A stretch of 22,960 nucleotides of DNA, taken from assembly GCA_023248095.1 (NCBI GenBank), contig JAHFFF010000004.1, positions 1 to 22,960 on the forward strand. The letters run 5' to 3'. This DNA comes from Candidatus Omnitrophota bacterium. GTDB lineage: Bacteria; Omnitrophota; Gorgyraeia; 1-14-0-20-64-10. Under the pieces are notes generated by a model. That model was not told the origin of the DNA. It searched no databases and saw only the letters and a list, made by a program, of their open reading frames with translations. The translations under genes were made by a program, and so were the position numbers. Shown piece by piece: positions 8,388 through 14,610 of the stretch. Positions within the stretch are counted from its first letter, which is position 1; each line of letters begins with the position of its first letter.

Positions 8388-9353
8388 GTGAAGACGCCTT
8401 TCGGCCTTCGACAAATCCTCTTGGTTCGAACGGATCGGATGGGAGACCTCCTGATGAGCCTGCCGGCAGTTCACGTCATCCGCAGGGCCCTACCGGAGAC
8501 AACCGTCGAACTTCTGATTCAAGAGTCGCTGCAACCCCTCCTGGAAGGATACACGGACGTTGACCGCCTCCACACGATTCCTGCGGAAGACCCCGTCACC
8601 TGGAAAACCATCCTGCGAACGGCAAGGCGCCTGCATCATCTGCATCCAGATGCCATCGTCATCTTCAATCCAACCAAGCTGTTCCACATCGCCTCCTTTT
8701 TGGCAGGGATCCCCATCCGGGTGGGTTATCGACGAAAATTCGGATTCCTCCTGACGCACTCTCTTCCAGACACGAAATCGATCCGAGATCTACACGACGC
8801 AGAATACAATCTTGAACTCATCCGTCTTCTGGGGATCCCGACGAACGAACCTCCGACCTTGACCCTTCCGACCCACCCTCGGGAGCAGATGCAACTCCTG
8901 ACGCTGCTGGAAGGCCTCGGAATCTCAACACGGGGCCCCTTGGTTGCACTGCATCCCTGGACAAGCAACCCTGCCAAGAGCTGGCCGCTGGAATCCTTTT
9001 GGTCCGTAGCAGACAATCTGATCCAAAAGGGGCAACCGGTCGCATTAATCGGAGAGCCGACCGCCGAAGAAAGACGGATCCCAGCCCCGGGGGGAGTTGC
9101 GGATCTGCGCGGCCGAATACCGCTGGGGTTGCTGCCGGAATTTCTCCGTCTCTGCACGGTTCTCCTCTCCAACGACAGCGGCCCTGCTCACGTCGCTGCG
9201 GCAGTCGGAACGCCTGTCGTAGTCGTCGCCCCCAAGGAGCATGAGCGACAATTGCAGAGGTGGCGCCCCATCGGAGAAAGCCATCGAATCCTCATTGCCC
9301 CGACGATTTCCCAGGTGTCGTCCGAAATCCGCTCCATCCTGGACTCGGGGTAG
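8388..9353 (+). CDS. GT9 family glycosyltransferase (heptosyltransferase-like), copy 1
   Basis: A 321-residue GT9 (ADP-heptose:LPS heptosyltransferase-type) enzyme. I place the start at the GTG at 8388, eleven bases after the upstream stop; an in-frame GTG at 8337 would overlap the previous gene by 40 bases and add 17 residues without family similarity. The N-terminus (R-Q-I-L-L-V-R-T-D-R-M-G-D-L-L-M-S) is the GT9 signature with the glycine-rich acceptor loop, L-V-A-L-H-P-W-T-S follows at the domain junction, and S-N-D-S-G-P-A-H-V-A-A-A is the C-terminal ADP-sugar-binding motif. It is cytoplasmic or membrane-associated. GT9 members usually add L-glycero-D-manno-heptose to LPS inner core, but some use other sugars. 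No recognisable strong ribosome site precedes the GTG. Confidence 0.85.
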   Translation: MKTPFGLRQILLVRTDRMGDLLMSLPAVHVIRRALPETTVELLIQESLQPLLEGYTDVDRLHTIPAEDPVTWKTILRTARRLHHLHPDAIVIFNPTKLFHIASFLAGIPIRVGYRRKFGFLLTHSLPDTKSIRDLHDAEYNLELIRLLGIPTNEPPTLTLPTHPREQMQLLTLLEGLGISTRGPLVALHPWTSNPAKSWPLESFWSVADNLIQKGQPVALIGEPTAEERRIPAPGGVADLRGRIPLGLLPEFLRLCTVLLSNDSGPAHVAAAVGTPVVVVAPKEHERQLQRWRPIGESHRILIAPTISQVSSEIRSILDSG

Positions 9354-9369
9354 GGGGCAACTGGAGCCG

Positions 9370-10446
9370 ATGCGAATCCTACTCGTCAATCCGTTTGGGA
9401 TCGGGGACGTTCTCTTCTCTCTTCCTCTCGTCCGCGCCCTCCGATCCACTCAGAGGGAAGGCCTTCTGGGCTACCTCTGCAATCGTCGCACCGCCGATCT
9501 GGTTGCCAGCTGGGATGAGCTCAACTGGCACGGGGTCTTCGAAAAGGATGAGCTCCGGATGGCTTGGCGAAAATCGAGAAATCAGGGCATTACCTTGCTC
9601 CGAAGGGTTATCCAATCGGTCCGCGAACAGCAATTTGATCTGCTCATAGACCTTTCTCTGGGGTGGCAGATCAGCTTGGCGGGACTGCTGGCTGGCATCC
9701 CGAAGAGGATCGGCTTTGATTTCCGAAATCGGGGCAGGTTCCTGACCGCTCGGCTTCCCATCGAGGGATTCCACACCCAGCGAGTCAGCAACTATTACCT
9801 GGATCTATTGAGCCTGGTGGGGATTCCCAAGCCGGATAAAATCGACGGCCAGCTGCGGGTCCCTCCTCACTTGAATGAGGAGATCGACCTCATCCTCCAG
9901 GGACTAGGGATCTCACCGGAGCGGCCCTTGGTGGGGCTTGTTCCCGGGGGAGGAGCCAGTTGGGGCCCCTTTGCCATCTACAAACAGTGGCCTCCCGAGC
10001 GATTCGCCCGAGTGGGGGATTCGCTCGCAACACGCTCCGGAGCCCAGGTCATCCTGTTTGGAGATTCGAGGGAGCTGTCTCTCTGCCAACAGGTTGCGGG
10101 AGCCATGAAAACGGTACCACAGATGGTGATTCAAGCCCCCTCTTTACTATTGTTGGCCGGATTACTGCGCCGATGCAATTTAGTTGTGGGAAACGATGGG
10201 GGGACGCTCCATCTGGCCTGTGCCGTAGGGATCCGAACCGTCTCCATCTTTGGGCCCGTGGATGGATCCGTCTACGGCCCGGCGCCGGGGGAGACGGCTC
10301 ATCGTGTCGTGTCCAAGGGACTGGCTTGTCGTCCTTGCTACCAAGGGTTCCGGTTCCCACCTTGCCCGTGGGACAATGCCTGTTTGAAAGAACTGGCGGT
10401 AGAATCCGTCTTGGAGGCCGCAGAAGATCTTCTCTCCTCACAGTAA
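9370..10446 (+). CDS. GT9 family glycosyltransferase (heptosyltransferase-like), copy 2
   Basis: A 358-residue second GT9 enzyme. The ATG at 9370 follows a CTGGAG ribosome site (9361-9366) and opens with M-R-I-L-L-V-N-P-F-G-I-G-D-V-L-F-S, the family N-terminus; the longer open frame upstream only shadows the previous gene. V-P-G-G-G at the domain junction and G-N-D-G-G-T-L-H-L-A mark the ADP-sugar site, and the C-terminal C-R-P-C-Y...C-P-W-D-N-A-C segment is the cysteine-bearing tail seen in many GT9 proteins. It shares the fold with the preceding gene but the two are clearly diverged, so this is a functional pair rather than a fresh duplication. Likely role: a second heptose (or related) transfer in core assembly. 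Confidence 0.88.
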   Translation: MRILLVNPFGIGDVLFSLPLVRALRSTQREGLLGYLCNRRTADLVASWDELNWHGVFEKDELRMAWRKSRNQGITLLRRVIQSVREQQFDLLIDLSLGWQISLAGLLAGIPKRIGFDFRNRGRFLTARLPIEGFHTQRVSNYYLDLLSLVGIPKPDKIDGQLRVPPHLNEEIDLILQGLGISPERPLVGLVPGGGASWGPFAIYKQWPPERFARVGDSLATRSGAQVILFGDSRELSLCQQVAGAMKTVPQMVIQAPSLLLLAGLLRRCNLVVGNDGGTLHLACAVGIRTVSIFGPVDGSVYGPAPGETAHRVVSKGLACRPCYQGFRFPPCPWDNACLKELAVESVLEAAEDLLSSQ

Positions 10447-10453
10447 GGCCCCC

Positions 10454-11998
10454 ATGGGCAAACGCCTTGACCGATGGATGGTTCTGCTTTTAACCGTCGC
10501 CGCTGTTCTGTTGTTGTTGAATCTGGGCAACGGCCGCCTTTGGCAAGACGAGGCAGAGACCGCCGTACTGGGGAAGAATATCCTCCGGTACGGTTATCCA
10601 CGCGCCTTTGACGATGTCAATCGCCTCAACCCTGAGCTTCCAGTAGGCAAGGGCTACGCCTGGACCTATCATCCGTGGCTGACGATGTACAGCGCGGCAG
10701 TCTCCTTTCTCCTCCTGGGTCCAACAACCACCGCCGCCCGACTACCCTTTGCCCTGATGGGGTGGATTTCCATCTGGCTGGCCTATCGGCTTGCGGGGCG
10801 CTTGAGCGGTGACAGAACAGTGGCTCGATGGACCGCGTTCCTCTTGGTGACCTCGATCCCTTTCCTGCTTCATATGCGACAGTGCCGGTATTACGCCCCC
10901 TCCGTTCTCTTTTCCCTCTGGTCCGTCTGGGCCTATGAGCGTTTCCTCAAAACCCGCCCCTGGGCCGGACCGGAACTGGTCACCGCCCTTGTACTCCTTT
11001 TCCATTTTAACCACGGCGTTTTCTTGCCAACTGGCGCAGCCTTGCTCCTACACTTCAGTTCCACCCGACCCACATCAGAACAGTTGGGAAAGGCCTTGCG
11101 CGTCGTCGGCACCGTTCTCCTGCTGACGGCCCCTTTTTATCTTCTCCTCCAGGCCTCTCAGCACCGCGGCCCTTTTGACTGGAAAGAGATCCGGCATCAC
11201 GCAGAGTTCTACTTCCGCCAGATCAACCATTTCATCCTTCCGGTTTCGTTCTGGCTGATCACCCTCCTCCTCTGGAGGCCTTCGGCAGAAACCTTGCTGG
11301 GCAAACCGGGAGGCCCGCTTCGCAAGGCCGTGAACCTCGCGCTTACCCTATTGCTGCTGGGGCTGGCCTTCCTCATCTTCGTTCCGCGACAGCGACATTT
11401 CCGGTACCTGGTTTACCTCATCCCTTGGTTCCTTTTTCTGCAAGCCGTCCTGTTGGCCGGTTTGTGGAGAAGAAGGCGCTGGGCGGCAATCGGGTTGGCC
11501 GCCTTCCTGACCCTGACAGACCTGCATTACACCGCCCCTGATCTGATCCTGCAAAGGCTGGGTCACAAACCATCGAGCAGGCCTGGATTCCGGTCCCTCC
11601 CCTGGGAATTCCTGTACGAGTTAACGCACACCTACCGAGGGCCGATGGATGGAATCGTAGAATACCTGCAGGCACACGCTGAGAAGGGGCAAACCATCAA
11701 GATTCCTTACGAAGACCACTGCCTGATCTTTTACACCCCGCTGCGTGTTGAGCCCATCACCGAGTTCGCCCAACCCACCACACCCGATTGGATCGTGTTG
11801 CGAAGAGACTGGCTTCCTGGGGGTTTTCTCCAATCCCCGTACTATCAAGAAATTCGGATGCGTTACCGACAGATCGTTCTTGACACCCCGGATATTCCCT
11901 GGCAGAATCGGCCCGATCCCGGCTATCACCGGTTCCGGACCGACCCACAGGCTCCACCGGTGATCCTGTTCCAAAAGATGAGCTCATCCCAATCATGA
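10454..11998 (+). CDS. GT39/ArnT-like GT-C membrane glycosyltransferase
   Basis: A 514-residue membrane protein with roughly ten to eleven hydrophobic segments followed by a soluble C-terminal domain from about residue 385. The first loop holds W-Q-D32-E33-A-E, the acidic pair expected for GT39/GT83 (PMT_2, ArnT-like) enzymes, which use polyprenyl-phosphate sugars on the periplasmic face. R-Q-C-R-Y-Y-A-P in the next loop and R-Q-R-H-F-R-Y in a late loop are also characteristic of the group. It starts seven bases after the previous stop. It probably glycosylates LPS, lipid A or another envelope glycan using the lipid-linked sugar made by the GtrB-type gene at 12764. It overlaps the next gene, a methyltransferase, by ATGA; the acceptor is unknown. 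Confidence 0.87.
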   Translation: MGKRLDRWMVLLLTVAAVLLLLNLGNGRLWQDEAETAVLGKNILRYGYPRAFDDVNRLNPELPVGKGYAWTYHPWLTMYSAAVSFLLLGPTTTAARLPFALMGWISIWLAYRLAGRLSGDRTVARWTAFLLVTSIPFLLHMRQCRYYAPSVLFSLWSVWAYERFLKTRPWAGPELVTALVLLFHFNHGVFLPTGAALLLHFSSTRPTSEQLGKALRVVGTVLLLTAPFYLLLQASQHRGPFDWKEIRHHAEFYFRQINHFILPVSFWLITLLLWRPSAETLLGKPGGPLRKAVNLALTLLLLGLAFLIFVPRQRHFRYLVYLIPWFLFLQAVLLAGLWRRRRWAAIGLAAFLTLTDLHYTAPDLILQRLGHKPSSRPGFRSLPWEFLYELTHTYRGPMDGIVEYLQAHAEKGQTIKIPYEDHCLIFYTPLRVEPITEFAQPTTPDWIVLRRDWLPGGFLQSPYYQEIRMRYRQIVLDTPDIPWQNRPDPGYHRFRTDPQAPPVILFQKMSSSQS

Positions 11999-12762
11999 AG
12001 GGCGCACAGTTTTCCCTACACGCTCAGATGGAAGAACGACATTGGTGGTTCCTGGCGCGGAGGAGGATTGTCCGTGAACTGGTGCATTGCGTCCTCCCCC
12101 CCAATGGGGAAAGGACGGTGCTGGACATCGGGTGCGGGACAGGCGGGAACATCGCTGCCTTTGCCCGCGAATATCGCTGCGTCGGCATCGACCCGTCAGC
12201 CGATGCCATCCGCCTTGCGCAGGCAAGATTCCCGCAAGCTCAATTCGTGCAGGGCTTCCCCCCGGACGGCATCGGTCCCATCCTCTCGTCCGCCCATCTT
12301 CTTCTGCTCATGGATGTGCTGGAGCATATCCCGGACGACTCCTTCTTTTTCTCCGATTTGCTCGCGCAGGCCAAACCGGGCAGTTATCTCCTGATCACTG
12401 TCCCAGCCGACATGACGCTCTGGAGCCCGCACGACGTCAGCTTCGGTCACCATCGGCGCTACGATCCAGACCAATTGCAACGGCTCTGGTCCCGCCTACC
12501 GGTCAAGACGTTGCTTCTGTCCTATTACAATGCTCACCTGTACCCCCTCATTCGAATGGCGAGGAACCTGAACCAACGGCTGGGCAGGGCCTCCGGCCAG
12601 GCAGGAACGGACTTCAAGCTTCCCATAAAACCGGTCAATCGGCTCCTGGAGAATCTCTTCGCCTCTGAGGCATGGGTGCTGGCAGAGTTATTGAGGGGAA
12701 GGCGCTTGGAAGGGTTTAGACGAGGCGTCAGCCTCATCGCGCTGCTACACAAGGAGAACTGA
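11995..12762 (+). CDS. Class I SAM-dependent methyltransferase
   Basis: A 255-residue methyltransferase translated from the ATG of an ATGA overlap with the GT-C gene. Motif I is L-D44-I-G-C-G-T-G50, an acidic residue closing strand 2 is in V-G-I-D-P-S, and M-D-V-L-E-H-I-P is the post-motif region of Methyltransf_11/23 proteins. The N-terminal E-E-R-H-W-W-F segment is widely found in methyltransferases of surface-glycan clusters. A hydrophobic or basic stretch near residues 180-200 may touch the membrane. It most likely O-methylates a sugar or a lipid-linked intermediate; the substrate is not readable. Its immediate coupling to a GT-C gene echoes the fused protein at 191. Confidence 0.88.
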   Translation: MKGAQFSLHAQMEERHWWFLARRRIVRELVHCVLPPNGERTVLDIGCGTGGNIAAFAREYRCVGIDPSADAIRLAQARFPQAQFVQGFPPDGIGPILSSAHLLLLMDVLEHIPDDSFFFSDLLAQAKPGSYLLITVPADMTLWSPHDVSFGHHRRYDPDQLQRLWSRLPVKTLLLSYYNAHLYPLIRMARNLNQRLGRASGQAGTDFKLPIKPVNRLLENLFASEAWVLAELLRGRRLEGFRRGVSLIALLHKEN

Positions 12763-12763
12763 T

Positions 12764-13750
12764 ATGCAACCCAAGGTTTCACCCACCCTCTCCATCGTGA
12801 TTCCCCTCTTCAATGAAGAAAAGCTGGTGCAGGAATTGGTCCAGCGCCTCGTCCGAAGTTGCCGCGGGCTGAAGGTACCCTTTGAAGTGGTCGTGGTCAA
12901 TGACGGCAGCCGGGATACCACCCTTCAGCGGCTCGTGGCCCTGAGCGGAGATGTCCAAGAGTTAAGGGTCGTGGATCTGTATCGGAACTTCGGCCATATG
13001 GCGGCCCTCAGCGCCGGCTTGGCGCTGGCCCGCGGGAAGGCCATACTCACCATGGACGGAGACCTTCAGGATCCCCCCGAGCTTATCCCCAAACTGTTCT
13101 CCCACTGGCAGGAAGGGGCTGACGTCGTGTACGGCCTGCGTACCGCGCGGGAGGAGAGCCCCCTCCAGCGGCTCGGAACACAGCTGTTCTATTGGCTCCT
13201 CTCCAAGGTGTCCGAAACCGAGATCCCAAAACAGGTCGGCACATTCGGCCTGATGGATCGGAAGATCCTGGATCTGCTAAACCGGATGCCGGAGCGAGAC
13301 CGGTTCTTTGCCGGGCTACGGGCGTGGTTAGGAGGCAAGCAGTCTTTTGTCCCATACGAAAGGCCGGACCGTCCTTTTGGAAAAAGCCGGGTTGGGTTGG
13401 AAGGCCTGTTCCGCCTTGCCCGAACCGCCTTAACCTCCTTCTCGAAGGTACCGCTCCGTTATGCCAGCAGCCTTTCCTTGATCTTCGGCTTCTCCCTGTT
13501 CCTCCTGGGTCTATTCGCCATCCTCATTCGACTCTTCACGAATCTTGCCATACCCGGCTGGGCAACCTACACGACCTTATTGGGGATGATGGGATTCGTG
13601 CAATCTCTCCTACTGGCCATCCTTTCCGAGTACGTCGCCGTAATCTTCGACGAGGTCAAAGGCCGGCCCCTGTTTCTGGTTCGCCAGGAATTCAACGACG
13701 GCCGCCCCCGGGAAGGGCAGGGGCTGGAGGCTGCGAGAGACCCCCTATGA
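12764..13750 (+). CDS. GT2 polyprenyl-phosphate glycosyltransferase (DPM/GtrB-like)
   Basis: A 328-residue GT2 enzyme of the dolichyl-phosphate-mannose synthase/GtrB group. A clear AAGGAG site (12751-12756) lies seven bases upstream of the ATG. The GT-A domain has I-V-I-P-L-F-N-E-E, V-N46-D-G-S and the metal-binding D98-G-D-L-Q-D103-P-P, and N-F-G-H-M-A-A is typical of the family. Two membrane helices follow at about residues 235-300. Such enzymes move a sugar from a nucleotide donor to undecaprenyl phosphate on the cytoplasmic face; the product is flipped and used by GT-C enzymes. It therefore likely feeds the two GT-C genes here. It overlaps the next gene by ATGA. Confidence 0.92.
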   Translation: MQPKVSPTLSIVIPLFNEEKLVQELVQRLVRSCRGLKVPFEVVVVNDGSRDTTLQRLVALSGDVQELRVVDLYRNFGHMAALSAGLALARGKAILTMDGDLQDPPELIPKLFSHWQEGADVVYGLRTAREESPLQRLGTQLFYWLLSKVSETEIPKQVGTFGLMDRKILDLLNRMPERDRFFAGLRAWLGGKQSFVPYERPDRPFGKSRVGLEGLFRLARTALTSFSKVPLRYASSLSLIFGFSLFLLGLFAILIRLFTNLAIPGWATYTTLLGMMGFVQSLLLAILSEYVAVIFDEVKGRPLFLVRQEFNDGRPREGQGLEAARDPL

Positions 13751-14583
13751 AGATCGCCGCGGTCTTCTGTGTCTACAATGAGGAAGAGTACATCGAATAT
13801 TCCGTCCGATCCATTCTTCCGGCGGTAGACCGGATCTTCATCTGTCTTGGAAGGGTCCCCTACAACGCCTACAACCCCACAGCCAGAGACGGTTCTCACC
13901 CGGATCGAACAGAGGCCTTGGTCGACCAGCTGCAGAAGGCTGACCCCAAGATCCGACTCCTTAAGGGGACCTGGGACTCGGAGGTGGACCATCGCAACGC
14001 CGGCCTGCAGCTCTGCCTTGAGGACGACATCGACTACTACTGGCTCGTGGACGGAGATGAGGTTTACCGCCGGGACCATATGGAAAACATTCGAAAGGGG
14101 ATCGCCTCCCATCCGAAGGTTGGCACCTTCATCGTCAAGTGCCACATCTTTTGGCGAAGCTTCTCCTATCGAATCCCCGCCCAAGAGATGTCCTGGCGGC
14201 CTCGGCGGATTTTCAAGATCACCCGGTTCCGCAATCTCCTGGGGATTCGGTTCCCGTACCGCTGCAGCTTTGTCGGGCAAAACGAGATGAACAGCCTGGG
14301 TCCAGTCTATGAATTCCCACCTGGAGAGGCGGTCTTTTATCACTTCTCCTATGCCCGTTCCGCCCGAGCCATGGAAGACAAATTCCGGACGTTCAGCCAC
14401 GCCCATGAAATCCGGCAGGAGTGGATTGATCAGGTTTGGAAGCGCTGGCCAAGCCAGCGAGAGATGACCAACATTCACCCAGTTGATCCCCCAAAATTTC
14501 CGCAGGCGCTTCGGGTCTCTCCAGACGACCTGCCGGAGATCCTCAAGAGGCATCCGTACTATGGCCGAGACATCATCTCCTGA
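13747..14583 (+). CDS. GT2-like glycosyltransferase, short form
   Basis: A 278-residue protein starting at the ATG of an ATGA overlap. It opens with A-A-V-F-C-V-Y-N-E-E-E-Y-I-E, the GT-A fold beginning seen in GT2 enzymes that also act without a full nucleotide-sugar loop, and carries a W-L-V-D102-G-D104-E motif equivalent to the metal-binding DxD. A W-R-P-R-R-I-F-K segment in the second half is like the R-x-R-x-F-K/R patterns of WaaE-like transferases. There is no membrane segment. Family placement beyond GT2-like is uncertain, and donor and acceptor are unknown. It sits between the GtrB-like gene and the large fusion transferase, 27 bases before the latter. Confidence 0.75.
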   Translation: MKIAAVFCVYNEEEYIEYSVRSILPAVDRIFICLGRVPYNAYNPTARDGSHPDRTEALVDQLQKADPKIRLLKGTWDSEVDHRNAGLQLCLEDDIDYYWLVDGDEVYRRDHMENIRKGIASHPKVGTFIVKCHIFWRSFSYRIPAQEMSWRPRRIFKITRFRNLLGIRFPYRCSFVGQNEMNSLGPVYEFPPGEAVFYHFSYARSARAMEDKFRTFSHAHEIRQEWIDQVWKRWPSQREMTNIHPVDPPKFPQALRVSPDDLPEILKRHPYYGRDIIS

Positions 14584-14610
14584 GGTCGCGGTGGGCCGGC
14601 ACAGCCGATA

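Noticed and set aside
13567..14553. 328-codon minus-strand open frame opposite the GT2-like gene
   Set aside because: Antisense shadow of two convincing plus-strand genes, with no recognisable motif.
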